The notes under the pieces: generated by a model
Seen by the model: only the letters and a program-made list of their open reading frames with translations
Databases searched by the model: none
What the model was told of the DNA's origin: nothing
Assembly (NCBI RefSeq): GCF_026342435.1
Contig: NZ_JAPEMT010000001.1
Span: 733,993 to 797,992 of the forward strand
From: Streptomyces sp. NBC_00237
GTDB taxonomy: Bacteria > Actinomycetota > Actinomycetes > Streptomycetales > Streptomycetaceae
Length of the DNA: 64,000 nt
Direction: 5' to 3'
Part shown: positions 1 to 8,900 of the stretch, one piece after another
Layout: each line of letters opens with the position of its first letter
Position numbering within the stretch: the stretch's first letter is position 1
Position numbers and translations under genes: made by a program

Positions 1-66
1 ACGGGCACCCGGCCCGCGCCCTCGCCTTCGACGCCCGACGCCGGTGCGCCCCTCAGACCCTGCGGG

Positions 67-321
67 TCAGACCCCGCGGGCCGCGCGCCGCTGCGCCGCG
101 ATCGACGTCAGCACACCGGCCGCCGCGACCACGAAACCGACGCCCATCAGCATGCACACCGCGTAGGCGATCGACGGGAAGGGTTCGGTGCCCAGGAACA
201 GCGGCGCCACCGTCACCAGCGTCGCGACAGCCCCGATGAAGAAGACGACTCCACCGACGCGAACCAGCCGATCGCCGGCCGTGGACTCCGAGGACTCTGT
301 CGTACGGGTTTCATTGCTCAC
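67..321 (-). CDS. Small two-TM membrane protein, function unknown
   Basis: An 84-residue product is read from a GTG start (VSNETRTTE...). A start at 384 would add a Pro/Gly-rich stretch with no membrane or domain character, so the shorter form is preferred. About 20 polar residues are followed by two hydrophobic segments (roughly residues 22-42 and 47-72) joined by a short turn containing Pro and Glu, and an Arg-rich C-terminus. This predicts a two-helix membrane protein with both ends in the cytoplasm. I do not recognise a named family. It is divergent from the cold-shock gene across about 217 bp that should hold both promoters. The real start could be a few codons away; the coding call itself is fairly safe. 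Confidence 0.7.
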   Translation of the reverse strand: MSNETRTTESSESTAGDRLVRVGGVVFFIGAVATLVTVAPLFLGTEPFPSIAYAVCMLMGVGFVVAAAGVLTSIAAQRRAARGV

Positions 322-538
322 CCGGCAAGGGTAGTTCCCAGCCCTGGGAGTCGGCCCGGGGCCCGACGGCTCCGGGGCGGCCACAGGGCGGGAACGCGGG
401 AAGCTCCGGCGGCTCTTGTCAGCGGCGTACAGAGCATTAGCCTGGTGAGTGGCGGGTCACTGGAGACCCGCTGCAGTGCTATCCGGACCCGTTTTCGCGG
501 CCGTCCGGACCCGACGAGTACGAGGACGAGGACAGACG

Positions 539-922
539 GTGCCTACCGGCAAGGTCAAGTGGTTCAACAGCGAGAAGGGCTTCGGCTTCCTCTCCCGCGA
601 CGACGGCGGCGACGTTTTCGTCCACTCCTCGGTGCTCCCGGCCGGTGTCGAGAGCCTCAAGCCCGGACAGCGCGTCGAATTCGGTGTCGTCGCGGGTCAG
701 CGCGGTGACCAGGCGCTTTCGGTGACGGTCCTCGACCCGACCCCCTCGGTGGCCGCGGCGCAGCGCCGCAAGCCCGACGAACTGGCCTCCATCGTCCAGG
801 ACCTCACGACGCTCCTGGAGAACATCACCCCGTCCCTGGAGCGGGGCCGCTACCCCGACAAGGCGGCGGGCGCGAAGATCGCGGGCCTGCTGCGCGCGGT
901 GGCGGACCAGCTGGACGTCTAG
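539..922 (+). CDS. Cold-shock domain protein with C-terminal extension
   Basis: The protein is 127 residues from a GTG start (VPTGKVKWFN). The first ~65 residues are a canonical cold-shock domain: the K-W-F-N opening, RNP1-like KGFGFL (residues 13-18) and RNP2-like VFVHSS (26-31). Such domains bind single-stranded nucleic acid and act as RNA chaperones or antiterminators in the cytoplasm. Unlike the ~67-residue classic Csp proteins, this one carries ~60 further residues that look helical and charged (RKPDELASIVQDL, then LLRAVADQLDV near the end), possibly an oligomerisation or partner-binding tail. The GTG was chosen because the domain begins two codons later and the upstream frame is low-complexity Arg/Pro. 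It is convergent with mqnD, whose stop lies 29 bp downstream. Confidence 0.9.
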   Translation: MPTGKVKWFNSEKGFGFLSRDDGGDVFVHSSVLPAGVESLKPGQRVEFGVVAGQRGDQALSVTVLDPTPSVAAAQRRKPDELASIVQDLTTLLENITPSLERGRYPDKAAGAKIAGLLRAVADQLDV

Positions 923-950
923 GGCCTGGGAAAACGCCTGGGAGAAGCGC

Positions 951-1811
951 TTAGGGAAAGCTCAGCGCGTCGCGGCCGAGGGGCGGAACGAGCCCCTCGG
1001 CCGCCGCGCGTTCCAGGAGCCCTCGGACGGCCGCGTACCCGTCCTCGCCGAGGTCGGCGCTGAACTCGTTCACGTACAGCGCGATGTGCTGGTCGGCGAC
1101 GGCCGGGTCCATCTCCTGGGCGTGCGCCGCGACGTAGGGGCGGGACGCCGACGGCTCGTCCCACGCCATCCGTACGGACGTCCGCGCGGCCCGGGCCAGC
1201 TCCCGCAGCCGTGTCTCGCCCAGCGAACGCTTCGCGATGATCGCGCCCAGCGGGATGGGCAGCCCGGTGGTCGCCTCCCAGTGCTCGCCCATGTCGGCGA
1301 GCTTGTGCAGACCGTAGTTCTGGTAGGTGAAGCGGGCCTCGTGGATGACGAGTCCCGCGTCGACCTTGCCGTCCCGCACGGCGGGCATGATCTGGTCGAA
1401 CGGCATCACCACGACCTCGCCGACCCCGCCCGGGACGACGTCGGCCGCCCACAGCCGGAACAGCAGGTACGCCGTCGAGCGCTCGCTCGGCACCGCGACG
1501 GTCCTGCCGGTGAGGTCCACGCCCGCCTCGCGGGTCAGGACGAGCGGGCCGCAGCCCCGGCCGAGGGCCCCGCCGCACGGCAGCAGGGCGTAGTCGTCCA
1601 GCACCCACGGCAGCACCGCGTACGACACCTTCAGCACGTCGAACTCGCCGCGCTCGGCCATGCCGTTCGTGATGTCGATGTCCGCGAAGGTGACGTCCAG
1701 GGCGGGGGCCCCGGGGATGCGGCCGTGCGCCCACGCGTCGAAGACGAAGGTGTCGTTGGGGCAGGGCGAGAAGGCGATCTGTACGGCGTCAGTGGTCATG
1801 TGGTCAGTCAT
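951..1811 (-). CDS. mqnD: 1,4-dihydroxy-6-naphthoate synthase (futalosine pathway)
   Basis: A 286-residue MqnD protein of the futalosine route to menaquinone; it converts cyclic dehypoxanthinyl futalosine to 1,4-dihydroxy-6-naphthoate. The fold is a periplasmic-binding-protein-like pair of lobes working in the cytoplasm. Family marks visible: the opening SPCPNDTF (residues 15-22), the DIDITNG segment, a KVSYAVLPWVL run and VIHEARFTYQNYGL. The length is normal. The start at 1811 overlaps the end of mqnB by 8 bp, suggesting translational coupling; an ATG four codons later (1799) is a possible alternative. The preceding gene on the strand supplies futalosine hydrolase, so the two catalyse steps of one pathway. 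The absence of other mqn genes nearby is normal for Streptomyces. Confidence 0.95.
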   Translation of the reverse strand: MTDHMTTDAVQIAFSPCPNDTFVFDAWAHGRIPGAPALDVTFADIDITNGMAERGEFDVLKVSYAVLPWVLDDYALLPCGGALGRGCGPLVLTREAGVDLTGRTVAVPSERSTAYLLFRLWAADVVPGGVGEVVVMPFDQIMPAVRDGKVDAGLVIHEARFTYQNYGLHKLADMGEHWEATTGLPIPLGAIIAKRSLGETRLRELARAARTSVRMAWDEPSASRPYVAAHAQEMDPAVADQHIALYVNEFSADLGEDGYAAVRGLLERAAAEGLVPPLGRDALSFP

Positions 1812-2454
1812 GTGGTGTCCAACCCTCCAGTACGGGCCCGATCTTCCCGAACGCGTCGCTCAGTGCGGCGAGCGCTTCCCCGATCCGCCAGGCGTCGCGG
1901 TCGCGCGGACCCACCGCGTTGGAGACCGCGCGGATCTCCAGTACGGGAAGGCCGAACAGCGCGGCGGCCTCCGCCACCCCGAAGCCCTCCATCGCCTCGA
2001 CGGCGGCGCGCGGGTGGCGGGCGCCCAGCTCGGCGGCGCGGGCGGCCGTGCCGGTGACGGTGGAGACCGTGAGGACGGTGCCGGTGGCGGCTGCGGCGGC
2101 CTCGCTCGTCACCCGTACGAGATCGGCCGGAGGCAGGTGCTCGACGGTGCCGAAGCCGAGGCCCGTGACGGGCACGTACCCGTCCGGGGTCTCGGCCCCG
2201 AGGTCGGCGGCGACGATCGCGTCCGCGACCACGACGGAGCCGACGGGGGCGCGGTCCGCGAAACCGCCGCCGATCCCGGCCGAGATCACCAGACCGTACG
2301 CACCGGTGGCCAGCGCACGGGCGGTGGCGGCGGCGGCCGATGCGGGGCCGACGCCGCCCGCGAGCACGGTGAGGTGCGCTGCCCGGTCCGCCCCGAACGC
2401 ACGCGTGACCGCGTCCCGCTCAGCGGGGACAGCGGTCACGACGAGGACGTTCAC
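1804..2454 (-). CDS. mqnB: Futalosine hydrolase
   Basis: A 216-residue nucleoside-phosphorylase-like hydrolase that removes hypoxanthine from futalosine in the menaquinone pathway. Recognised by the MTA/SAH-nucleosidase fold pattern: VNVLVVTAVPAERDAV at the N-terminus, the SAGIGGGF turn (about residues 60-67), a VVVADAIVAAD strand, the purine-site AVEAMEGFGVA helix carrying Met-Glu, and EIRAVSNAVGPRD near the C-terminus. The GTG start at 2454 is where the conserved domain begins; the frame stays open upstream without meaning. The stop overlaps the mqnD start. Upstream on the same strand, 17 bp away, is the DUF2771 lipoprotein, which may share the transcript although its link to menaquinone is unclear. 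Confidence 0.95.
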   Translation of the reverse strand: MNVLVVTAVPAERDAVTRAFGADRAAHLTVLAGGVGPASAAAATARALATGAYGLVISAGIGGGFADRAPVGSVVVADAIVAADLGAETPDGYVPVTGLGFGTVEHLPPADLVRVTSEAAAAATGTVLTVSTVTGTAARAAELGARHPRAAVEAMEGFGVAEAAALFGLPVLEIRAVSNAVGPRDRDAWRIGEALAALSDAFGKIGPVLEGWTPHD

Positions 2455-2471
2455 GAGAGGTTCGGCCCCCG

Positions 2472-2960
2472 TCAGGAGGACTTCTCCAGCTTGAAGCTGT
2501 ACACACCGACGAGCTTCTTGGTGGTGGCGTTGGTCTCGACGACGCTGACCGTCGCCTCCTTGACCGCCGGGGCACCCTGCTGGCCGCTGTTGAAGAACGC
2601 GCTGCCGGGGATGGAGCGGTAGGTCTTCTTGAACGGCTCCTGCTCGGCGGGCTGGCCGTTGATGAAGATCGTCCAGCCGTTCTCGGCGATCTCGGGGTCG
2701 ACACCCAGGCGGACCTTGTCCTCCGCGGCGACCTTGATGGTCTGGGTGGGCTTCTTGTTCAGGCAGCCCGGGGCTTCCTTCTCGCTGAGGCCCTTCTCGC
2801 CGTAGCAGGCGGCCTCGGTGTTCACCGAGTCCGAGCCGACCGTCACGGTCGCACGCGGCGTCGGCTTGTCGCAGGCGGACAGGAGGAGAAGCCCCGCGGA
2901 GGCGACAGCCAGGGCGGCGGTGGTACGGCGGGCCTGGCCCGAGAACAGCGCAACGGTCAT
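2472..2960 (-). CDS. DUF2771-family lipoprotein
   Basis: A 162-residue exported lipoprotein. A basic N-terminus (SGQARRTT) and a hydrophobic core are followed by the lipobox LLSAC, with the lipidated cysteine near residue 30. The mature part has further Cys residues (AACYGEKG, PGCLNKK) that could form a disulphide, and a beta-rich C-terminus ending YSFKLEKSS. I recognise the pattern as the actinomycete DUF2771 family, whose role is not established. It lies between the MFS transporter and mqnB on the same strand. A short hairpin separates it from the MFS gene, so it probably has its own promoter and may be cotranscribed with mqnBD. Confidence 0.85.
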   Translation of the reverse strand: MTVALFSGQARRTTAALAVASAGLLLLSACDKPTPRATVTVGSDSVNTEAACYGEKGLSEKEAPGCLNKKPTQTIKVAAEDKVRLGVDPEIAENGWTIFINGQPAEQEPFKKTYRSIPGSAFFNSGQQGAPAVKEATVSVVETNATTKKLVGVYSFKLEKSS

Positions 2961-3036
2961 GCGCGAAGGCTATCGCTCCGAGTGGGCTGGGCTGCGTCGG
3001 GGGGTTTCCGGGGTGTCCGGTGTCCGTGGACGCGTT

Positions 3037-3067
3037 TCCGGGAGCATCCGCGGGGGCGCTCCCGGGA
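3037..3067 (-). terminator. Hairpin at the 3' end of the MFS gene
   Basis: A GC-rich inverted repeat (TCCGGGAGC paired with GCTCCCGGGA, 12-nt loop) lies directly after the stop codon of the MFS gene at 3068. There is no T tract, as is usual in Streptomyces, so its role as a terminator is inferred. Confidence 0.45.
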
Positions 3068-4435
3068 CTACGCGAGCGCGGCCCGCCCCTTCGCCCGTGC
3101 AGCCCGCAGCAGCCCCCGTACCGCCACCAGCGCCCCCAGCGCCACCAGTGCCGCCCCGACCCCCATGCCCAGCCACGCCACCAACGGCAGCGCGATCCCG
3201 ATCGCACCTCCGATCACCCACGCCACCTGCAACAACGTCTCCGAGCGGGCGAACGCCGAGTTCCGCACGCCCTCCGGCACGTCCCGCTGGATCAGCGCGT
3301 CCAGCGACAGCTTCCCGAGCGCCTGGCACAGCCCCGCCGTCGCCCCCAGCACGGCCACCAGGAACCCGCTGAAGAAGACCGCCGTCACTACGGACACCCC
3401 GAGCGCGACCCCCAGCACGGTCGCGATGATCAGCTCCGGCGCGCGGGACTTCAGCCACGCCCCCACCCCGGTCCCCACCGCGTTGCCCAGACCCGCCGCG
3501 ACCCCGACGATCCCGAGCGAGACGGCGGCGCTCTGCCCGGCCAGCGGATGCTGCCGCAGCAGGAAGGCCAGGAAGAAGATCAGGAACCCCGACAGCGCGC
3601 GCAGCGCCGCGTTCGCCTGAAGGGCGTGCACCACGGAGGGCCCCACGTCCCGCAGCCCCGTCTTGGTCTGCGCCTCGCCCACGTGCTCCGACGCCAGGTG
3701 CGCCCGCCGTTCGCCCTTCGCGGAGTCGACCTTCCCCGGCATGGAGAAGGCCAGGAACGTCCCCGCGAGGAAGACGAGGAACGCCCCGTACAGCGGCCAG
3801 GCCGGGCCGATCCGCTGCAAGGCCGCCCCGATCGGAGCGGCGGCCCCGGTCGCCAGGAGTCCGGCCAGTGTCACCCGCGAGTTCGCCTTGACCAGGGAGA
3901 AGCGCGGTGGAAGGAGTCTCGGCACGACCGCGCTGCGGACGACTCCGTACGCCTTGGACGCCACCAGCACGCCCAGCGCGGCCGGATACAGCTCGATCCC
4001 GCCGGTCGCCACCGCACCCGACATCGCCAGCGCCAGCACCGCCCGCGCCAGCATCGCGCCCGCCATGGCGGCCCGCCGCCCGTGCGGCAGCCGGTCGAGC
4101 AGCGGCCCGATGACCGGGGCGAGAAGAGTGAAGGGCGCCATGGTGATCGCCAGGTACAGGGCCACCCGGCCCCGCGCCTCATCCGTCGGCACGGAAAAGA
4201 AAACTGTCGACGCGAGCGCAATTGTGATCAATACGTCGCCCGCGCCGTTGACGGCGTGCAACTCGATCAGTTTCCCGAGCCCGGACTCACCCGCTCCGTG
4301 CGCGTGCGTGGCCCGCCGGATGCCCTTCGCCGTACCGGTGAACGGCAGGTGGAGGGCGCGTCCGACCGCCCGGCCCGCCTTGCGCAGCGGCCCAGTTGAG
4401 ACGGACGAGCGTGACGATGTACGAGTACCGGCCAC
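3068..4435 (-). CDS. MFS transporter
   Basis: About 455 residues from a GTG start (VAGTRTSSRS). A second GTG immediately upstream (4438) is equally possible. A polar ~60-residue N-terminal segment is followed by about 12 hydrophobic helices typical of the major facilitator superfamily, including IELHAVNGAGDVLITIALAS in helix 1 and an RVALYLAITMAPFTLLAPVIGPLLDR loop resembling the MFS inter-helix 2-3 signature. The substrate cannot be told from sequence; the family is mostly drug/proton antiporters. The C-terminal Arg/Ala-rich tail (RGLLRAARAKGRAA) is cytoplasmic. It is divergent from the DUF3027 gene. Nothing regulatory is encoded beside it. Confidence 0.85.
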   Translation of the reverse strand: MAGTRTSSRSSVSTGPLRKAGRAVGRALHLPFTGTAKGIRRATHAHGAGESGLGKLIELHAVNGAGDVLITIALASTVFFSVPTDEARGRVALYLAITMAPFTLLAPVIGPLLDRLPHGRRAAMAGAMLARAVLALAMSGAVATGGIELYPAALGVLVASKAYGVVRSAVVPRLLPPRFSLVKANSRVTLAGLLATGAAAPIGAALQRIGPAWPLYGAFLVFLAGTFLAFSMPGKVDSAKGERRAHLASEHVGEAQTKTGLRDVGPSVVHALQANAALRALSGFLIFFLAFLLRQHPLAGQSAAVSLGIVGVAAGLGNAVGTGVGAWLKSRAPELIIATVLGVALGVSVVTAVFFSGFLVAVLGATAGLCQALGKLSLDALIQRDVPEGVRNSAFARSETLLQVAWVIGGAIGIALPLVAWLGMGVGAALVALGALVAVRGLLRAARAKGRAALA

Positions 4436-4740
4436 CACGCCATAGTGCCCCAACGACGCGCCGACCCCACCCGACCCGAACCGGGATTCGGACGTGCAGG
4501 TGGGATGGGGGCGGCGGAGGGGGTAGCGTGCGTAGCGCGCCACCGGCGGTTGTTCTCGGCCGCGCGCCTCTCAGCGATCCCGCAGAATGGATCCCGGAAG
4601 GTGTGCCCGAGACACGTAGGCAGGACGGGCGCGGACGTCGACGCGGCCCTTTGGTCCGCTCCGCCCGCAGCTCGTGCATCCGTCTACATCCCTCCTCGGC
4701 AGGCGCACCCGTGATACGGCGTAGGAGAGAAGCGAAACCT
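4436..4740. other. Divergent intergenic region, no gene seen
   Basis: About 300 bp between the MFS and DUF3027 starts. Open frames here are Arg/Pro-rich and do not look coding. AGGAG at 4723-4727 is the probable ribosome-binding site of the DUF3027 gene. The heptamer GGATCCC occurs twice, 15 bp apart (4576-4602 region). I see no convincing promoter or operator. Confidence 0.5.
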
Positions 4741-5652
4741 GTGAGTGCTGCGACGACGAGAAGCCGTACCCCTGACCGCCTGTGCGCCGAAGCGGTCGAC
4801 CTCGCACGCGAGGCCGCCGAGGAGGCCGCCTTCCCCGGGGTGGTGGGCGAGCACGTCACTCTCTTCTCCGAGGGCGACCGGGTGGTCACCCATCTGTTCG
4901 AGGCCAAGGAGCCCGGCTACCGGGGCTGGCGCTGGGCCGTCACGGTGGCACGCGCCTCCCGCGCGAAGCTCGTGACGATCGACGAGACCGTCCTGCTCCC
5001 CGGCCCCGACTCCCTCCAGCCGCCCGAATGGGTGCCGTGGAGCGAGCGGCTGCGTCCCGGTGACATGGGTCCCGGCGACCTGCTCCCGACGGAGGCCGAA
5101 GACCTCCGCCTGGAGCCGGGCTGGACGGGCGAGGACGCCCCGCCGCCGAACTCCTTGCTGTCGGAGGAGATGGAGTCCCTCGTCGAGGCGGAGGACGCGG
5201 AGCTCGCCGCCGCTCCGGTGCCGCCCGTCCGGGGCTCGATCACCTCGGTCGCCGAGGAACTCGGCATGCGCCGGGCCCGGGTCCTGTCCCGCTACGGCCT
5301 CCACCTGGCGGCGGACCGCTGGGACGAGGAGTACGGGGCGAAGACCCCGATGGCCCTGGCCGCTCCGGCCACCTGCGTCTCCTGTGCCTTCCTGATTCCG
5401 GTCTCCGGCTCGCTGGGGCAGGCTTTCGGCATCTGCGCCAATGAATTCGGTCCGGCGGACGGGCACGTCGTCTCGCTCTCGTACGGCTGCGGAGGGCACT
5501 CCGAGGCGGCCGTCGTGCCGAAGCCCGCGAAGCAGCCGGTGCCGGTGCTGGACTCGATGGCGGTCGACGCGTTTCCGCTGCGGCCGGACCCGGAGGGCGG
5601 GTCGGTGCCCGGCTCCCCGGACCCGGAGTCGGAGGACCTGGGCCACTCGTAG
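4741..5652 (+). CDS. DUF3027 family protein
   Basis: A 303-residue cytoplasmic protein from GTG, preceded by AGGAG. I recognise the actinomycete DUF3027 family: an N-terminal alpha/beta region with GVVGEHVTLF, RWAVTVARASRAKLVTIDETVLLPG and PEWVPWSERLRPGDMGPGDLLP, an acidic middle (LSEEMESLVEAEDAEL), and a C-terminal Cys-rich part with CVSC ... GICANEFGP ... YGCGGHSE that looks able to bind a metal. Residues ~165-195 (GSITSVAEELGMRRARVLSRYGLH) resemble a helix-turn-helix. The function is not established. The tail is Pro/Asp/Glu-rich and probably disordered. It is followed by an interspersed intergenic repeat and then the Hsp90-like gene in the same direction. Confidence 0.85.
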   Translation: MSAATTRSRTPDRLCAEAVDLAREAAEEAAFPGVVGEHVTLFSEGDRVVTHLFEAKEPGYRGWRWAVTVARASRAKLVTIDETVLLPGPDSLQPPEWVPWSERLRPGDMGPGDLLPTEAEDLRLEPGWTGEDAPPPNSLLSEEMESLVEAEDAELAAAPVPPVRGSITSVAEELGMRRARVLSRYGLHLAADRWDEEYGAKTPMALAAPATCVSCAFLIPVSGSLGQAFGICANEFGPADGHVVSLSYGCGGHSEAAVVPKPAKQPVPVLDSMAVDAFPLRPDPEGGSVPGSPDPESEDLGHS

Positions 5653-5683
5653 CCGTCCGGCGGGGCAGGGGATGCGGGGCGCA

Positions 5684-5850
5684 GGTGCGGGTGGGTGGGG
5701 GCTGGGGTTCAGGCCGCTGCGCGGGGCGTTTTCTCCCCGCCCCGCCCCTTCCCGAAAGCGCTCGCCGCGCGGCTGGTCCCGGTGATGTGCGGGTACGTCG
5801 TGGCTGGGCGCGCAGTTCCCCGCGCCCCTGAATGCCCCTCCGGGGCATCC
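5684..5850 (-). repeat. Interspersed intergenic repeat, copy A
   Basis: Read on the minus strand, this stretch matches copy C (45765-45952) over most of its length. Shared blocks include GAGAAAACGCCCCGCGCAGC, AGGGGCGCGGGG, CCAGCCAC and ACCAGCCGCGCGGC. It begins with the hairpin ATGCCCC-GGA-GGGGCAT. It is non-coding in all frames by composition, and fills most of the 313-bp gap between two genes. Confidence 0.8.
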
Positions 5851-5965
5851 CGCGTCGCAGCCGGAAAGCTCCCCCGGCAGGACTGACCCCGCCGTCACCG
5901 GGCAGGGGCAAGGGTCAGCCGCGCGGTACCTTGCACGCCGCAGACCACGACAGAGGAGCACCACC

Positions 5966-8900
5966 GTGAGCGTTCAGGAGACGGACACGACCGGGGCCGA
6001 AGACACCGCCCCCGGCGACCCGTTCGGCACCGCCCGGCTCCGGCGCGGGGTGCTCGACGCCTGGACCGCCACCCCGGCCCGTTTCCGCGAGGACGCCAAC
6101 GCCGAGGAGGACCTCGCCCTCGGCGGCTACCGCGACCGCCTCGTCGTCGAGCTGGCCCAGAACGCGGCGGACGCGGCCGGGCGCGCCGGGGTCGAGGGGC
6201 GGCTGCGGCTGACGCTGCACCCCGCCACCGCCGACAGCCCCGCCCTCCTCGCCGCCGCGAACACCGGGGCGCCGCTGGACGCCGTCGGCGCGGAGTCCCT
6301 CAGCACCCTGCGGGCCTCCGCCAAGCGCGAGGACACCGAGACCGCCGTAGGCCGCTTCGGCGTCGGCTTCGCCGCCGTACTCGCGGTCAGCGACGAGCCC
6401 GCCGTGCTCGGGCGGCACGGCGGCGTGCGGTGGTCCCTCGCCGAAGCCAGGGGCATGGCGGAGGAGGCCGCCGCGCTGAAGAGCCCCGGGCTGATTGATG
6501 AGTTGCGCCGCCGGGACGGGCATGTCCCGTTGCTGCGGCTGCCGTTGCCCGCCGAGGGCTCCGCGCCGGACGGGTACGACACGGTCGTCGTCCTGCCGCT
6601 GCGCGACCCGGCCGCCGTCGCCCTCGTCGAGCACTTGCTCGCCGCGATCGACGACGCGCTGCTGCTCACCCTGCCGGGGCTGACCGAGGTCGCCGTCGAC
6701 ACCCCGGACGGGGTGCGGACGTTGACCCGGTCGGTCGACGGCCCGTACACGCACGTCGACGACAGTGCGCACGGCCCCACCCGCTGGCGCACCTCCGCCG
6801 CCTCAGGACCCCTTGCCCGCGATCTTCTCGCCGACCGGCCCGTCGAGGAGCGGCTGCGGCCCCACTGGTCCCTGACCTGGGCCGTTCCCGTCGACGACGA
6901 CGGGGCTCCGCTGCCGCCCCGGACCGCCCGCGTCGTGCACGCGCCGACGCCCACCGACGAGCCGCTGGGCGTGCCCGCGCTGCTCATCGCCTCCTTCCCG
7001 CTGGACACCGCGCGCCGTCACCCCGCGCCGGGGCCGCTGACCGACTTCCTGGTGGAGCGGGCGGCCGACGCGTACGCGGAACTGCTCCGGGACTGGGATC
7101 CGGTCGGTGTCGGGACGATCAGCCTCACCCCCGGTCCCCTCGGCAAGGGCGAGCTGGACGGGGCGCTGCGCGCCGCGATCGTGGCGCGGCTGCCCCGCGT
7201 CGCCTTCCTGCTGCCCGCCCACCCGACCGAGGAGCAGCCCGCGCTGCGCCCGTTCGAGGCGGAGGTCGTGGAGGGGGCGGGGGAGGAGACGGTACGGGTC
7301 CTCGCCGAGGTCCTTCCCACCCTGCTGCCCGCCGGGCTTGAGCGGCGTGCCGAGCTGCGCACGCTCGGCGTCGGGCGGCTCCCGCTCGGCGACGCGATCG
7401 AGCGGATCGCGGGCGCGGAGCGGGCTCCCGGCTGGTGGCACCGGCTGTACGAGTCCCTGGCGGGCGTCGACCCGGACCGCCTCGCCGGGCTTCCGGTGCC
7501 GCTCGCCAACGGGCGCACCGCGATCGGCCCCCGGCAGGTCCTCCTGCCGCTCCCCGACACGTCCGCCGACGCGGCGCGGCAACTCGCCCGGCTGGGGCTG
7601 CGGGTGGCGCACGCCGACGCCGCCCATCCGCTCCTGGAGAAGCTGGGCGCGCTCCCCGCGACGCCGCGTGCGGTGCTCACGACGCCTCAGGTGCGGGCCG
7701 CGGTCGCCGCCTCCCTCGACGGCTCCGACGTGTGGGACGAGGACGGGCTCGACGCGGAGGAGCTGGCCGACGCCGTTCTCGGTCTCGTACGGGATGCGGA
7801 CCTGGCCCCCGGCGACGAACCCTGGCTCGGCGCGCTGGCCCTCCCCGACGAGGACGGCGAGCTGTCCCCCGCGGGGGAGCTGGTGGTGCCCGGTAGCCAC
7901 TTCGCGCAGGTCATGCGGGAGGACGAACTCGCCCTCTGCGAAGCCGAACTGGCGGAGCGGTGGGGGGGTGAGGTGCTGGCGGCGGTCGGCGTCCTTGCCA
8001 ACTTCGCGCTCGTACGGGCGACGGACGTCGTCCTCGACCCGGACGAGTTCGAGCCGCGCGACGGGGACTTCGCCGAACCCGACGACGCGGGGCTCCTCGA
8101 CGCGGTCGACGTGTGGTGCGAGGACGTCCTGGACCGGCTGCCGGACACGCCGCTGCCGCCCGTCGCGACGGAGATCGTGGCGGTACGGGACCTGGACCTG
8201 GTCGACGACGACAAGTGGCCGCAGGCCCTCGCGCTGCTGGCCCGGCCCCCGCTGCGCGACGCCCTCACCCAGCAGGTGCGGGTGCTGCTGCCCGACGGCA
8301 CGACGCAGTCCGTGCGCCCGTACACGGCGTGGTGGCTGCGCGACCACCCGGTGCTCGACGGACGCCGCCCGGCGGGCCTGCTCGCGGCGGGCGGGGACGC
8401 GCTGCTTGAGGGCCTGTACGACGAGGCGGACGCGACCGGCTTTGCGGACGAGCAGGTGCTGAGGGCGCTGGGCGTACGGACGACCCTCGCCTCGCTGCTC
8501 GCCGAGCCGGGCGGTGCGGCGGAGCTGCTCGACCGGATGACCGACCCGCGGAGCGAGGTGACGACCTCTCAACTCCACGCGCTCTACACCGCCTTGGCGG
8601 ACCTCGACCCGGAACAGGTCACCGTACCCGAGGAGTTGTGCGTCGTCACGGACGGGCGGGTGGAGGTCGTGGACGCGGCCGACGCGCTCGTCGTCGACGC
8701 CCCGGACCTGCTTCCGCTGACGGTGGGGCTGCCGCTGCTGCCGGTCGCCCCGTCCCGCGCGGGCGCGCTCGCCGAACTGCTCCAGGTGCGGCGGCTGAGC
8801 GAGACCGTACCGGCGCAGGTGACGTCCGAGGGGACGGCGCACGAGGTGCCCGGGGAGGTGCGCGAGCTCCTGGGCCCGGCGGCCCCGACGTCGTACTACG

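Noticed and set aside
1..66. End of a plus-strand gene at the window start
   Set aside because: No frame shows convincing coding character in 66 bases, so nothing is annotated.
1804..3207. A 467-codon frame running through mqnB
   Set aside because: Only the last 216 codons match futalosine hydrolase; the rest is antisense or shifted reading through the DUF2771 gene.
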